DNA of 64,000 nucleotides from Streptobacillus ratti (GCF_001891165.1 NZ_LKKW01000002.1:24714-88713); one strand, 5' to 3'. Positions 42,492-52,793 are shown, counted from the stretch's first letter. The notes: generated from the sequence alone by a model not told the origin. Made by a program: numbers and translations.

Positions 42492-44540
42492 ATGAAAATA
42501 ATAAATTTATTATTAAAAAATAAATTACTAATTAACAGAAATATAATAACAACATTTTTAATATTTGGAGGTTTTTTAGGAAAATTAACTTATTCATATG
42601 AAATAGAATTTACTAATGGAAATGGAATGGAGGGTATAGACGCTGAAATTATTGATATGATAACTGAAAATTATGAGGGCCGTGACCATATAAGTGGACA
42701 TTATTCTGGAGTAGTTATATACGATGAAAAGGAATACCAAGATAAAAATTACATTAAACCATATAGACTTATAGACTATAAAGTTAATGATAACAAAATA
42801 AATACTAATGTCATATCAACAGCAGTTGCTATAGGTTCACATAGTATATCAGGTCAAGGTGGTGTAAGTATAGGTAGTTATGCTCAATCAACTAAAGAAG
42901 CTGTATTTGGAGTAAATTTAGGATTCCAAGCTAGAACTAAGGGATTAGCATCAATTGCAGTTGGTGCTGGAAGTTTAGGTGAAGGTAAATTATCACAAGC
43001 TTATGGGAGAAATTCTACAGCTATAGGAGATATGTCAATAGCTAAAGGTACAGCATCTCTAGCTAAATCTAAAGGTTCAATAGCTTTAGGTACTGTTGCA
43101 ACTGCAACTGGAGAAAATGCAATAGCTATAGGTTCTTCTGATTTAGATAAAAATGAAAGTGATAGTAATGGATATAAATACCCTACTGATGAAGCAAAAA
43201 GAACAAATGCCTCTGGTAAAAATTCTATTGCATTAGGACATAAGGCTCAATCTTCTAAAGAAGATACATTAGCCTTAGGAAAAGGAGCAAATGCAAGTAT
43301 AGATAAATCAGTTGCACTTGGTTCAGATAGTATTACAACAATGGCAACAGTAGTAAAAGAGGCTACAATAGGAAATATAAAATATAGTGGATTTGCTGGG
43401 AGTAATCCAGATTCAGTTGTATCTATAGGTAAAAGTGGTCAAGAAAGACAATTACAAAATGTTGCAGCAGGACAAGTTAGTAATACATCAACAGATGCAA
43501 TAAATGGTTCTCAACTTTATTCAACTAATATGGTTTTAGGAAAATTAGCAGATTCCGTTAAAACAGTTCTAGGTGGAGATGCTAAAGTAAATGAAAATGG
43601 TTCTGTAAGTATTAGTAATATTGGTGGAACAGGTAAAAATAATATAAATGATGCAATAAAAGCTGTTAAAACAGAAGTTAAAGCAGATAATAATTCAGCA
43701 ATAAGTGTAACATCAAGTAATGCAACAGACGGACACCCAATATATACTTTAGATGTGAAAACAGATAATAAAACAGTATTAAAAGATGGTAATACTGGTA
43801 ATTTAAAAGTTAATGTAGGAACAATTACAACTGAAATAACTAATAGTAAAATATTAGCTAAATCAGATAACAATGATAAAATAGCTTTAACAGGAGATGT
43901 CGTAAAAGCTATAAATACTTTAGGAGATAATAATATTAAATTTAATACTGACAATGGAGAAACTAAATCACAAACTTTAAATAGAGCTAGTGGGCTAAAA
44001 TTTAGTATAAAAGGTTCAGAAACAATAAAAACAACAGCTAAAAACAATGAAATATCTATAGACTTATCAGATAAAACAAAAAAAGATATAGAAAAAGGAG
44101 TTATAGCTAATAGTGGTGTGGCAAATGCAGTAGCAATGGCAAACTTACCACAAGTAAGTGCAATAGGTAATCAAAGGCATAATATAGCTGGTTCATATGG
44201 ATATTTTAATGGAGAACATGCTTTTGCATTGGGATTATCAGGAATGAATGAAGTAGGAAATTTAGTATATAAGGCAAGTGGTTCATTAAATACAAAAGGT
44301 CATGTGTCTTTAGGAGCTGGGATAGGATATCAATTTGATAATATAGTTTCAAGAAGTAAAGATATGCTAACATTACAAAGAAATGGAAATATTAACCTAC
44401 TTGATGAGAAAGTTTATGAACTTAAAATACAATTTAATGATATGAAAAAAGAAAATACTACATTAAAAAATGAAGTAAAAGATTTAAAAGATAAATTATA
44501 TGAATTAGAAATGTTAATTAAAACTATAATTAATAACTAG
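42492..44540 (+). CDS. YadA-like trimeric autotransporter adhesin
   Basis: 682 aa, intact. An unusually long signal region (about residues 1-38) leads into the head domain of left-handed YadA repeats with the [A/S]xAxG pattern (about 105-320; AVAIGSHS, SIAVGAGS, NSIALGHKAQ). The neck is DAINGSQLYSTN near 335. A coiled-coil/beta stalk follows to about 535. The trimeric membrane anchor (about 541-617) runs from GVANAVAMANLPQVSAIG to GAGIGYQF. After the last barrel strand comes a further 65-residue Lys/Glu coiled coil, which should lie in the periplasm; the YadA family normally ends at the barrel. Such proteins bind host surfaces or matrix. GGAGAT lies before ATG. Confidence 0.9.
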   Translation: MKIINLLLKNKLLINRNIITTFLIFGGFLGKLTYSYEIEFTNGNGMEGIDAEIIDMITENYEGRDHISGHYSGVVIYDEKEYQDKNYIKPYRLIDYKVNDNKINTNVISTAVAIGSHSISGQGGVSIGSYAQSTKEAVFGVNLGFQARTKGLASIAVGAGSLGEGKLSQAYGRNSTAIGDMSIAKGTASLAKSKGSIALGTVATATGENAIAIGSSDLDKNESDSNGYKYPTDEAKRTNASGKNSIALGHKAQSSKEDTLALGKGANASIDKSVALGSDSITTMATVVKEATIGNIKYSGFAGSNPDSVVSIGKSGQERQLQNVAAGQVSNTSTDAINGSQLYSTNMVLGKLADSVKTVLGGDAKVNENGSVSISNIGGTGKNNINDAIKAVKTEVKADNNSAISVTSSNATDGHPIYTLDVKTDNKTVLKDGNTGNLKVNVGTITTEITNSKILAKSDNNDKIALTGDVVKAINTLGDNNIKFNTDNGETKSQTLNRASGLKFSIKGSETIKTTAKNNEISIDLSDKTKKDIEKGVIANSGVANAVAMANLPQVSAIGNQRHNIAGSYGYFNGEHAFALGLSGMNEVGNLVYKASGSLNTKGHVSLGAGIGYQFDNIVSRSKDMLTLQRNGNINLLDEKVYELKIQFNDMKKENTTLKNEVKDLKDKLYELEMLIKTIINN

Positions 44541-44550
44541 ACATAAATAT

Positions 44551-44600
44551 TAAAAAATACACCTCAAACTCTTTATGGGAGATGAGGTGTATTATTTTTA
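44551..44600. terminator. Bidirectional terminator between adhesin and peptide-binding gene
   Basis: 11-bp perfect stem AATACACCTCA / TGAGGTGTATT (44556-44566, 44583-44593), 16-nt loop, A tract on the left and T-rich right flank, placed between converging genes. Confidence 0.8.
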
Positions 44601-46091
44601 TTTCCATTTAATATATGATATATCAGTAACGCTTCCTATAGGATAATTTACTATATTTGTAATTCTATCACTAATATATTGATTTTCTATAGAGAAATAA
44701 AGTGGTGATACTATTAAATTTTCTAATAACATTTTTTCTGCTTCTTTTACTTTATTTAATCTATCTTCGGTAAATATTCTACCCTCTTCAACTAATTCTC
44801 TATATTTTTCTTGTTCAAATACTTCTATTTTCTTATTCTTATATTTAAATCTATCTAGTATAGATACTGGATCTTTATACTTAGATGACCAAGTATTTAA
44901 TGCAATATCATATTTATTTTCTCTAATTAAAGCCAATCTATCATTATATGGTACAGTCTTAACCTCTACCTCTAATCCTAAATTTTTCTTTAATTGCTCT
45001 TGTATAAATTGTATTTCTTTAACTTCTATAGAATTATTTCCAGATAATAATTCTATTTTGAAATTATCTACTTCTAATTCTTTCTTTGCAAGTTCTAATT
45101 CAAATTTAGCAAGTTCTAAATTAAAATCTTCAATTAAATAATCTGGTGTATAATCAAATAATTCATTTATTAAATTAAGTGCTTTTTTAGAACCATCATT
45201 TTTTAATTTAATATATGCCTCTCTATCTATGGCAAGAGATATAGCTTTTCTTAAATGTATATTTTTTAATATCTCATTATTCACTAGATTATAGTCTAAA
45301 TACCATATTCTACCATTATAATATGAATTAATATTTTTAGAATCAAGTAATTCAACATCTACTCTTGAAATATCTATATCTTCATTTTTTATTAAATTAT
45401 TTAATACAGAATAATCTTTAAAATAAACATATTTAACTTTATTAATATGTACTTCTGAACTTCTCCAATAATTTTCATTTTTAGTAATTAATATTTCTTG
45501 TTCTGTTTGTAATTCTAACTTATATGGTCCGTTATATTTCCCCTCTTTATATGGTGCAGTTACTGGTAATGTCATTAAATAAGGGAAATAGTTATAGTCT
45601 TTTTCAAGCTCAATAACTAACATATTATTTTCAATCTTAATACCGACATCTTTTCTGCTAACATTACCCTCATAATAATTTTTAGCATTTTTTATTATAA
45701 ATAATTTAGAGGCATATTGAGAAAGAAAATCTTTATTAAGTACTTTTATTAAAGATTCTTCTATATCTTCAAGTTTAATTTCTGTCCCATCTGAATATTT
45801 AAGATTATCTCTTAATTCAAATGAATATTTATTACCCTCTTTAATATAGCTTTTAGCAAGTCCACCTATAATTTTACCTTTATCATCAAATCTTAATAAT
45901 CCCTCATAAATAGAACTAGACAATTGCATAGAAATACTATCATCAAATTTATGTGGATCTAAAGTTCTTGGAGACGTAAATAAATTATATACCAATACTT
46001 TATCTTCTATATTTACTTCTTCTTTAAAACAAGAAATAAATAAAACAAAAAAGGCTAATATACACATCAATTTGTTTAATATTTTTCTCAT
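44598..46091 (-). CDS. Peptide-type ABC transporter substrate-binding lipoprotein (OppA/DppA family)
   Basis: 497-aa family 5 solute-binding protein. The signal MRKILNKLMCILAFFVLFISC ends in a lipobox (LFISC). The mature part shows SPRTLDPHKFDDSISMQLSS, a YEGLLRFDDKGKIIGGLAKSY segment and FELRDNLKYSDGTEI, all characteristic of OppA-type proteins (quoted in part), and NIHLRKAISLAIDREAYI near 283. It captures oligopeptides or similar for an importer; no cognate permease is nearby. Eight bases after metK, last gene of recR-metK-this gene. Confidence 0.86.
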   Translation of the reverse strand: MRKILNKLMCILAFFVLFISCFKEEVNIEDKVLVYNLFTSPRTLDPHKFDDSISMQLSSSIYEGLLRFDDKGKIIGGLAKSYIKEGNKYSFELRDNLKYSDGTEIKLEDIEESLIKVLNKDFLSQYASKLFIIKNAKNYYEGNVSRKDVGIKIENNMLVIELEKDYNYFPYLMTLPVTAPYKEGKYNGPYKLELQTEQEILITKNENYWRSSEVHINKVKYVYFKDYSVLNNLIKNEDIDISRVDVELLDSKNINSYYNGRIWYLDYNLVNNEILKNIHLRKAISLAIDREAYIKLKNDGSKKALNLINELFDYTPDYLIEDFNLELAKFELELAKKELEVDNFKIELLSGNNSIEVKEIQFIQEQLKKNLGLEVEVKTVPYNDRLALIRENKYDIALNTWSSKYKDPVSILDRFKYKNKKIEVFEQEKYRELVEEGRIFTEDRLNKVKEAEKMLLENLIVSPLYFSIENQYISDRITNIVNYPIGSVTDISYIKWK

Positions 46092-46098
46092 ATTTCCA

Positions 46099-47250
46099 CT
46101 ATCCTTTCAATCTATTCTTTAAATCCTCTACTTTATCCAATCTTTCCCATGGTAAGTCTATATCTTTTCTACCTATATGACCAAATGCTGCTAAATCTTG
46201 ATATCTAAAACTTGGTTTTCTTAAAGATAAAGATTTTTCTATACCACGTGGTGTTAAATCAAATATTTCTTTAACTACTTTAGCTATTTTACTATCTTCA
46301 ATATTTGAAGTTCCAAATGTATCTACTAATATTGATGTTGGTTCTACTACACCTATAGCATATGATAATTGAACTTCACATTTTTTTGCAATACCTGATG
46401 CTACTATATTTTTAGCTATCCATCTTGCTGCATATGCAGCTGATCTATCCACTTTAGAACTATCTTTTCCAGAAAATGCTCCACCACCATGTCTAAAATA
46501 TCCACCATATGTATCAACTATTATTTTTCTACCTGTAAGTCCAGTATCTCCATGTGGTCCACCTATTACAAAACGTCCTGTAGGATTAATATAGAAATTA
46601 TCAACTTCTGAAATATCTCTTCCATACTCAACAAGAGCTGGTTTAATTACTAATTCTTTTAATTCTCTTTTTATAACTTCAAGAGTTACTTCTTCATCAT
46701 GTTGCACTGATAAAACTATAGACTCTACTTTTTGTACATTTCCATTTTTATCATATTCTAATGTAACTTGAGCTTTTGCATCTGGTCTTGCCCAAGATAA
46801 AGTCTTATTTCTTGTTAATGCTGTTAATTTCATTATTATATTTCTAGCTAAACTTAAGGCAAGTGGCATAAATTCTGGAGTTTCATCTACTGCTCCACCA
46901 AACATTATACCTTGATCTCCAGCACCTCCTATATCTACACCCTGTGCAATATCAGATGATTGTGAGTGTATCATGTTTACGACACCACAATCATAATCAA
47001 AGCCAAGTCCTGGCACATAACCTATTTCTTCAATTTTATCTCTTACTAATTTTTGTATATCAACATAAGTTTTAGTTGTTATTTCTCCACCCACTAATAC
47101 AAATCCAGTTGTAGCAAATGTTTCACATGCAACCCTTGAATCTTCATCTTGAGATAAACAAGCATCAAGTACTGCATCAGAAATCTGATCACAAATTTTA
47201 TCTGGATGTCCCGGTGATACAAATTCTGAAGTAAAATATATTTTTTCCAT
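46099..47250 (-). CDS. metK: S-adenosylmethionine synthetase
   Basis: Makes SAM from methionine and ATP. 383 aa, full length. [20 protein letters not shown] (about residues 7-26) is the N-terminal signature, [10 protein letters not shown] near 114-123 the family signature 1, and [19 protein letters not shown] near 256 signature 2. The start overlaps the recR stop by one base (TAATG). SAM feeds the methyltransferases and radical SAM enzyme elsewhere in the window. Confidence 0.97.
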   Translation of the reverse strand: MEKIYFTSEFVSPGHPDKICDQISDAVLDACLSQDEDSRVACETFATTGFVLVGGEITTKTYVDIQKLVRDKIEEIGYVPGLGFDYDCGVVNMIHSQSSDIAQGVDIGGAGDQGIMFGGAVDETPEFMPLALSLARNIIMKLTALTRNKTLSWARPDAKAQVTLEYDKNGNVQKVESIVLSVQHDEEVTLEVIKRELKELVIKPALVEYGRDISEVDNFYINPTGRFVIGGPHGDTGLTGRKIIVDTYGGYFRHGGGAFSGKDSSKVDRSAAYAARWIAKNIVASGIAKKCEVQLSYAIGVVEPTSILVDTFGTSNIEDSKIAKVVKEIFDLTPRGIEKSLSLRKPSFRYQDLAAFGHIGRKDIDLPWERLDKVEDLKNRLKG

Positions 47251-47852
47251 TATTCTTCATCCCCTCTCTTTATTATTACTCTACCCTCTAACGACTTAAT
47301 TAAAGTAGCACTATCAGAATATTCTATATTTCCACCTATAGGTATTCCACTAGCAATTCTACTAACTTTAACATTCATACTACTTAATAATTTTGTAAGG
47401 TAAAGTATAGTTGTTTCTCCCTCTAAATCAGGATTTAGTGCAAGAATTACCTCATTTACATTCTCATCTATTCTTAATAAAAGACTATCTATATTTAATT
47501 CATCTATACCTATACCATTTAATGGATCTATTTTACCACCTAATACATGATATAGTCCATTATATGAACTTGCTTTATTAAAAGCATAAATATCTCTTGT
47601 ATCTTCTACTACACAAATTACATTTTTATTTCTATTAGTAGAACTACATATATCACATATTCCTAAATCAGTTAGATTATGACATATACTACATGGCTTT
47701 ATATTCTCATATGCACTTTTAATAGTATATAGTAGATAGTTTATATCATCTTCATCTTTTGAAAGTAAATCAAAAGCAATCCTTGTTGCATTTTTTTTAC
47801 CTATACCTTTTAAATTAGATAATACTAGCACTAATTCATCAATTTTTTTCAT
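47250..47852 (-). CDS. recR: Recombination protein RecR
   Basis: Part of RecFOR, which loads RecA at single-strand gaps. 200 aa. A helix-hairpin-helix ([20 protein letters not shown]) lies at about residues 12-31. The four-Cys zinc finger is [16 protein letters not shown] (56-71), and the Toprim domain ([13 protein letters not shown] near 80) follows. Upstream is AAAGGT. It is separated from pyk by a strong hairpin, so it may depend on readthrough or a promoter I could not identify. Confidence 0.93.
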   Translation of the reverse strand: MKKIDELVLVLSNLKGIGKKNATRIAFDLLSKDEDDINYLLYTIKSAYENIKPCSICHNLTDLGICDICSSTNRNKNVICVVEDTRDIYAFNKASSYNGLYHVLGGKIDPLNGIGIDELNIDSLLLRIDENVNEVILALNPDLEGETTILYLTKLLSSMNVKVSRIASGIPIGGNIEYSDSATLIKSLEGRVIIKRGDEE

Positions 47853-47864
47853 ACGTTACCTTTC

Positions 47865-47900
47865 ATAGAAAAAGAACTGAATAACCAGTTCTTTTTCTAT
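47865..47900 (-). terminator. Terminator between pyk and recR
   Basis: 15-bp perfect stem (arms 47900-47886 and 47879-47865, loop 6 nt). The T run lies in the descending arm rather than after it, so termination may be partial and allow readthrough to recR-metK. Confidence 0.75.
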
Positions 47901-47912
47901 TATTATATTTTA

Positions 47913-49352
47913 TTATCCTATTCTTGCAACTTTAAATGTATTAGTTGTTCCAGTTTCAGAAATTCCTGTTACTAATACAACTAAGTCTCCTTTTTTAAAT
48001 CCTGTGTATGCTTCATCTTCAGTAGTTGAAGCATTTGATGCTGCTACTTCTAAAGCTTTAGCAAAGAAGTGTTCAGCATTATCTAAGTCTGTAGCAACAA
48101 CTGCTCTAACTCCTCTTACTAATGCTAATTGTCTTGCAGTAACTTCAGAATCAGTTAAAGCAATAATTGGCATAGTTGGATTGTATTTTCTAATCATTTT
48201 AGCTGCTCTTCCTGTTTTTGTCCAACAAACTATTAATTTAGCCCCTAAATTTTCAGCAGCTTCTACTGCACCTTTTGATATAGCTTCTGTAATTGTTACA
48301 TCATGGCTGTAGTAAATTTTTGGTACTCCATATTCATCTGTTTTAGCAGAAATTGTAGCCATAGTTTTAACAGCTTCAACTGGGTATTTACCATTTGCAG
48401 ATTCTCCAGATAACATAACTGCATCTGTTCCATCTAAGATAGCATTAGCAACGTCTCCTGCTTCTGCTCTTGTAGGTCTTGGATTTTTTTGCATAGAATC
48501 TAACATTTGAGTAGCTGTAATTACTGGTTTTCCAGCTGCATTACATTTTTTAATCATCATTTTTTGTGCAAATGGAACTTCTTCAACTGGAATTTCTACT
48601 CCTAAATCTCCTCTTGCAACCATAATTCCATCAGATAATTCTAAGATTTCATCAAAGTTATCTATACCCTCTTGATTTTCTATTTTAGAAATTATTTTAA
48701 TGTGTTCTCCACCATTTTCATCTAATACTCTTCTAACTTCTGCAACGTCTGAAGCTTTTCTTATAAATGATGCAGCTATAAAGTCAACTCCAACTTCACA
48801 TCCAAATTTTAAATCCCCTTTATCTTTTTCAGCTAAAGCTGGTAATGAAACTGATACTCCTGGTAAATTAACACCTTTCTTTTGTCCTAATGCTCCAGAG
48901 TTTTTAACTTTACAGAAAATTTCGTTCCCCTCTATTCTCTTAACTTCTAATCCTATTAATCCATCATCTATTAATATAGTATCTCCTGGTTTTAAATCCT
49001 TAGTCATGTTAGGATAAGAAACTGATATTTTTTCAGGTGTTCCTTTAAATTCATAATCTGTAGTAACTATGAAATCTTGTCCTTCAACTAATTCATATTT
49101 AACGTCACCTTCAGCATGAGAACCTGTTCTAATTTCTGGCCCTTTAGTATCTAATAAAATCGCAACATATTTACCTGTTTCTTTTGATATTTCTCTTATA
49201 GTTTTAATTCTATTTCCATGTTCTTCAAAATCTCCATGTGAGAAATTTAATCTCATAACATTCATTCCACTTAAAATTAATTGTTTTAAAACTTCTTTCT
49301 TTTCACTTTTAGGTCCTATAGTACATACAACCTTAGTCATTTTTATTTTCAT
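47913..49352 (-). CDS. pyk: Pyruvate kinase
   Basis: Last ATP-yielding step of glycolysis. 479 aa. It starts [16 protein letters not shown], has the active-site signature [18 protein letters not shown] near 218 (catalytic Lys in SKIE) and [12 protein letters not shown] near 243. [17 protein letters not shown] near 306 is also conserved. The C-terminal regulatory domain is complete. AGGAGG precedes ATG. Thirty bases after pfkA, forming the usual pfkA-pyk glycolytic pair. Confidence 0.97.
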   Translation of the reverse strand: MKIKMTKVVCTIGPKSEKKEVLKQLILSGMNVMRLNFSHGDFEEHGNRIKTIREISKETGKYVAILLDTKGPEIRTGSHAEGDVKYELVEGQDFIVTTDYEFKGTPEKISVSYPNMTKDLKPGDTILIDDGLIGLEVKRIEGNEIFCKVKNSGALGQKKGVNLPGVSVSLPALAEKDKGDLKFGCEVGVDFIAASFIRKASDVAEVRRVLDENGGEHIKIISKIENQEGIDNFDEILELSDGIMVARGDLGVEIPVEEVPFAQKMMIKKCNAAGKPVITATQMLDSMQKNPRPTRAEAGDVANAILDGTDAVMLSGESANGKYPVEAVKTMATISAKTDEYGVPKIYYSHDVTITEAISKGAVEAAENLGAKLIVCWTKTGRAAKMIRKYNPTMPIIALTDSEVTARQLALVRGVRAVVATDLDNAEHFFAKALEVAASNASTTEDEAYTGFKKGDLVVLVTGISETGTTNTFKVARIG

Positions 49353-49382
49353 TTAAATCCTCCTAAATATTTATTTTAAAGC

Positions 49383-50348
49383 TTAAACCGATAACATCAT
49401 TGCAATATCATAATCTTCTTGAGATTTCTTATGATAATTTTCCCATGCGTATGATAGTTTGTGAGTAACCACAGTTGAACTTTCAATTCCAACCATTAAA
49501 CCTGATTGTCCTTCTAATAATAATTCTACTGCCTTAACTCCTAATCTAGTAGCAAGTAATCTATCTGCTGCTGTAGGATTACCTCCTCTTTGAATATGTG
49601 ATAATGCAGTATGTTTAACATCTAACTCAGGCATTCTTTCCTTTAATTCTTTAAGTATATTTTCTTTATTTTTATATCCTTCTGACATTATTATTACATC
49701 ATAGAATTTTCCAGCTTTTCTTCTTTTTTGAATAATGTTTATTATATCTTCAATAGAAGTTTCAACCTCTGGAATTAATATACCATTTGCTCCTGCTGCA
49801 ATTCCAGCATTTAAAGCTAAATCTCCACAGTTTCTTCCCATAACTTCTATAAAGAAAGTTCTATCATGAGATTTTGCTGTATCTCTAATTTGATTGAATG
49901 ACTCAAGTATTATATTTAATGCAGTATCATAACCTATAGTATAATCTGTCCCTGCAATATCATTATCTATAGTTCCAGGTATTCCTATAGTTTTTATTCC
50001 ATGTTCTTCATATAAATAATGAGCTCCATGGAAAGAACCATCTCCACCTATTACCACTAAGCCCTCAATTCCATATTCTTTTAAAATATTCGCTGCTTTA
50101 GTTCTTACTTCTGGGTCTTTAAATTCTGGTAATCTTGCTGATAATAACATAGTCCCACCTTTTCCTGCAAGACCAGCTACATCAAGCAATGACATTTTAA
50201 ATATATCCTTATTTAAAATTCCCTTATACCCTCTTCTAATACCGTAAACTTCCATGCCCTTGTGCATAGCTGTTTTAGCAACTACTCTTATAGCGGTATT
50301 CATACCTTGTGAATCTCCGCCACTAGTTAAGATTGCTATCTTTTTCAT
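49383..50348 (-). CDS. pfkA: ATP-dependent 6-phosphofructokinase
   Basis: Commits fructose-6-phosphate to glycolysis. 321 aa. LTSGGDSQGMN (8-18) is the ATP-binding Gly-rich loop, VVIGGDGSFHGA near 96-107 the second nucleotide motif, GTIDNDIAGTDYTIG near 124 contains the catalytic Asp, and HIQRGGNPTAADRLLA near 247 the sugar-binding signature. The Gly at the second position of GGDGS fits ATP use rather than pyrophosphate. Promoter just upstream. Confidence 0.96.
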   Translation of the reverse strand: MKKIAILTSGGDSQGMNTAIRVVAKTAMHKGMEVYGIRRGYKGILNKDIFKMSLLDVAGLAGKGGTMLLSARLPEFKDPEVRTKAANILKEYGIEGLVVIGGDGSFHGAHYLYEEHGIKTIGIPGTIDNDIAGTDYTIGYDTALNIILESFNQIRDTAKSHDRTFFIEVMGRNCGDLALNAGIAAGANGILIPEVETSIEDIINIIQKRRKAGKFYDVIIMSEGYKNKENILKELKERMPELDVKHTALSHIQRGGNPTAADRLLATRLGVKAVELLLEGQSGLMVGIESSTVVTHKLSYAWENYHKKSQEDYDIAMMLSV

Positions 50349-50389
50349 TATATCCTCCGTTTCATTCTAACTTTATTAATTACTTAAGT

Positions 50390-50418
50390 ATTTTATCATT
50401 TTTTAGCAAAAAAATCAA
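50390..50418 (-). promoter_or_regulatory. pfkA-pyk promoter
   Basis: Minus strand TTGATT (50418-50413), 17 bp, TAAAAT (50395-50390), about 40 bp before the pfkA ATG. Confidence 0.65.
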
Positions 50419-50430
50419 TATATATCATTA

Positions 50431-50460
50431 TTTAAAAAAACAGTAGTTAATACTACTGTT
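50431..50460 (-). terminator. Terminator of the outer-membrane protein cluster
   Basis: AACAGTAG / CTACTGTT stem (arms 50460-50453 and 50446-50439), 6-nt loop, then seven T on the minus strand, directly after the last stop. Confidence 0.85.
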
Positions 50461-50976
50461 TTAAAATGTATATCCTGTTTCTATTCCAAGCAATCCTTTA
50501 CTATATCCTATATAAAAAGCAATATTAAACTTATCTTTTATTTTAGCTCCTAATGAAATTTTACTTACATTTATAATTTCATAACTTTCAACTTTATTAG
50601 ACATAAATTTAATTAATCCACCTATACCAACTTCTATACCAGAATATAATCTAACATTTTCTTTTAATCTATAATTAAAGTCTCCTTCTCCTCCCAAAAC
50701 TAACCCATTTAAAAATTTAGTTTTTGAAATATAATTTGAAAAAATTAAATTAACTTTTGGACCAAAAGTTAAATCTATCTTATTATTAATCTGATATTTC
50801 CATTCAGGCAAAACCCCTATAGATGTAGAAATAAACTCATTACCGTTGTCTTTTTCACTTAGAATATAACCAAATCCTAAAGACAAATCTACTCTATATC
50901 TTGGTCCAATAATATTATTTGAAAATGAAATTAACCCTATTCCAACAAATAATATTATTAATAACATTTTTTTCAT
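50461..50976 (-). CDS. Small outer-membrane beta-barrel protein, paralogue 4 of 4
   Basis: 171 aa: signal peptide (about 1-19), then NIIGPRYRVDLSLGFGY and a regular alternation of beta-strands, ending LLGIETGYTF with the C-terminal Phe that the Bam machinery recognises. The pattern of about eight amphipathic strands fits a small OmpA/OmpX-like barrel without a periplasmic domain. It shares GPRYR near the N-terminus, FGPKVNL, GGEGDFNYRLKENVRLYSGIEVG (quoted in part) and the last strand with its three neighbours. Function unknown: surface protein, possibly adhesion or immune evasion. It lies 18 bp after the preceding paralogue. Confidence 0.78.
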   Translation of the reverse strand: MKKMLLIILFVGIGLISFSNNIIGPRYRVDLSLGFGYILSEKDNGNEFISTSIGVLPEWKYQINNKIDLTFGPKVNLIFSNYISKTKFLNGLVLGGEGDFNYRLKENVRLYSGIEVGIGGLIKFMSNKVESYEIINVSKISLGAKIKDKFNIAFYIGYSKGLLGIETGYTF

Positions 50977-50994
50977 ATATTTTATTCCTTTCTT

Positions 50995-51627
50995 CTAAAA
51001 AGTATACCCTGATTCTATTCCAAATAATCCTTTAACATTTCCTACATAAAATCCTACATTATACTTATCATTTAATTTAAATCCTAAAGAAATTTTAGCT
51101 ATAGATAATAAATTTTCTCCACTTGGAGTTAATGTTGGATACAAAATCTTAATACCTCCTCCTATTCCAAACTCTATTCCTGTGTATAATTTAAAATTTT
51201 CAATTAATCTATAATTAAAATCAGATACTACACCTAAAATTAAACCATGACTAATACCAATAGAATTTCCTGATAAATAATTATAGACATTTAAAGTTAT
51301 CTTTGGTCCAAATGTTATATCAAAATTTTTATTGACTATAGTTTTCCATTCAGATGAAAATCCAACAGAAAGAGAAATAAATTTTTTAGCATAATTATTA
51401 TTTGAAATTTGAACATATCTACTATTTATTATACCTAATGATCCATCAATCTTATATCTTGGTCCTATTATTTTATTTAAAGTCTCACTATTATTAACTT
51501 TATTTTTAAAGTCTGAAGATTTAGTTGAAACTTTTTTAGTTACATTTTTTCTATTATTTGCTTTCGTTGAAATTGAAAAAGAATTTAATCCTAATCCAAT
51601 AAACAATATTATTAATATCTTTTTCAT
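50995..51627 (-). CDS. Small outer-membrane beta-barrel protein, paralogue 3 of 4
   Basis: 210 aa. Signal peptide followed by an extra Lys/Asn/Ser-rich linker of about 30 residues (18-50) that the other copies lack, then the shared core from NKIIGPRYKIDGSLGI to the final LFGIESGYTF. Loops between strands differ strongly from the neighbours while strands are conserved, as expected for exposed surface variation. The linker should lie in the periplasm or plug the barrel. Sixteen bp after paralogue 2. Confidence 0.78.
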   Translation of the reverse strand: MKKILIILFIGLGLNSFSISTKANNRKNVTKKVSTKSSDFKNKVNNSETLNKIIGPRYKIDGSLGIINSRYVQISNNNYAKKFISLSVGFSSEWKTIVNKNFDITFGPKITLNVYNYLSGNSIGISHGLILGVVSDFNYRLIENFKLYTGIEFGIGGGIKILYPTLTPSGENLLSIAKISLGFKLNDKYNVGFYVGNVKGLFGIESGYTF

Positions 51628-51643
51628 ATATTATTCCCTTCTT

Positions 51644-52210
51644 CTAAAAAGTATAGCCTAATTCTATTCCTAACACTCCTTTAGTATTTCCTGTATAAAG
51701 AGCTACATTAAATTTATCTTTTATTTTAACTCCTAATGACATTTTACCTATAGTAGCTAATTCTGTCCTCTTTAATTCTAAAGGAGAATTATTACTATTG
51801 CTAACTCTTTTATCTAAAGGTATATGCTTCATGTGTATTGCAACTCCTGTTCCAATTTCTATACCAGTATATATTTTAATATTATCTTTTAATTTATAGT
51901 TAAAATCTACTTCCCCTCCTAAAATTACACTAGGTCTAATTTTTGATTTACTTTGATAACTATGAAAGTCAATATTTACTGTAACTTTAGGCCCAAATGT
52001 TATATCTATTTTTTTATTAATTTGAGCTTTAAATTCAGGCAATATTGAAATAGATCCTGAAGTATATCTAATATTTTCAAATTTACTTTCTTGTTTAGTA
52101 CTAATAAAACCTAATGCTCCTTCAACCCTATATTTTCCACCAGTAATATTCGTTGAAAATGAAATCATTCCTACAACAGATAGCATTATTGATAATATTA
52201 ATTTTTTCAT
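51644..52210 (-). CDS. Small outer-membrane beta-barrel protein, paralogue 2 of 4
   Basis: 188 aa: signal peptide, ITGGKYRVEGALGFIS start of the barrel, ITFGPKVTVNI, GGEVDFNYKLKDNIKIYTGIE in the middle and GVLGIELGYTF at the end (all shared with the other copies). One long predicted surface loop (about 125-148) carries a Ser/Asn-rich stretch unique to this copy. Sixteen bp after paralogue 1. Confidence 0.78.
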   Translation of the reverse strand: MKKLILSIMLSVVGMISFSTNITGGKYRVEGALGFISTKQESKFENIRYTSGSISILPEFKAQINKKIDITFGPKVTVNIDFHSYQSKSKIRPSVILGGEVDFNYKLKDNIKIYTGIEIGTGVAIHMKHIPLDKRVSNSNNSPLELKRTELATIGKMSLGVKIKDKFNVALYTGNTKGVLGIELGYTF

Positions 52211-52226
52211 ATATTATTCCTTTCTT

Positions 52227-52760
52227 TTAAAAAGTATATCCTAACTCTATTCCAATCATTCCCTTTATATCCCCTGTATAAATAGCCATGTTATATCTAT
52301 CTTTTAATTTTATACCTAATGCAAATTTACTTATAGATGTAAATTCTGGTCCTTGAATATATTTATCTCCTGAAATAATCGGAACCTGAAATCCTATTCC
52401 TGTTCCTACTTCTATACCTGTATATACTTTAATATTTTCTTTTATTTTATAATTAAAATCTACTTCTCCTCCTAAAAGTATACTAGGTCTTATTGTTGGT
52501 TGACTGGGATTATCAAAGTTAACTGCAACATTTCCTGTAATTTTAGGCCCAAATGTTATATCTAATTTTTGATTAATCTCTGCTTTCCATTCCGGAAATA
52601 ATGAAATAGAACTTGAAAAAAATTTATAACTTCTAAAAATTTCTTTTTCTCTACCACTTAAAGTTCCTAAAGAACTTTCTATTCTATATCTTGGCCCAAT
52701 AATATCAACTGAAAATGAAATTAATCCTAGAAATATTGGTATTAATAACAACTTTTTCAT
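52227..52760 (-). CDS. Small outer-membrane beta-barrel protein, paralogue 1 of 4
   Basis: 177 aa, first gene of the tandem cluster and so closest to the phase-variable promoter. Signal peptide about 1-17, DIIGPRYRIESSLGTLS, ITFGPKITGNVAVNF, GGEVDFNYKIKENIKVYTG and a final MIGIELGYTF. AGGAG lies nine bases before ATG. Paralogues 1 and 2 look more alike than 3 and 4. Membership of a named family is not claimed; the architecture recalls porin/OmpA-like small barrels. Confidence 0.8.
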   Translation of the reverse strand: MKKLLLIPIFLGLISFSVDIIGPRYRIESSLGTLSGREKEIFRSYKFFSSSISLFPEWKAEINQKLDITFGPKITGNVAVNFDNPSQPTIRPSILLGGEVDFNYKIKENIKVYTGIEVGTGIGFQVPIISGDKYIQGPEFTSISKFALGIKLKDRYNMAIYTGDIKGMIGIELGYTF

Positions 52761-52793
52761 TAACTATTCTCCTATTCTTTCTTATATATTTAT

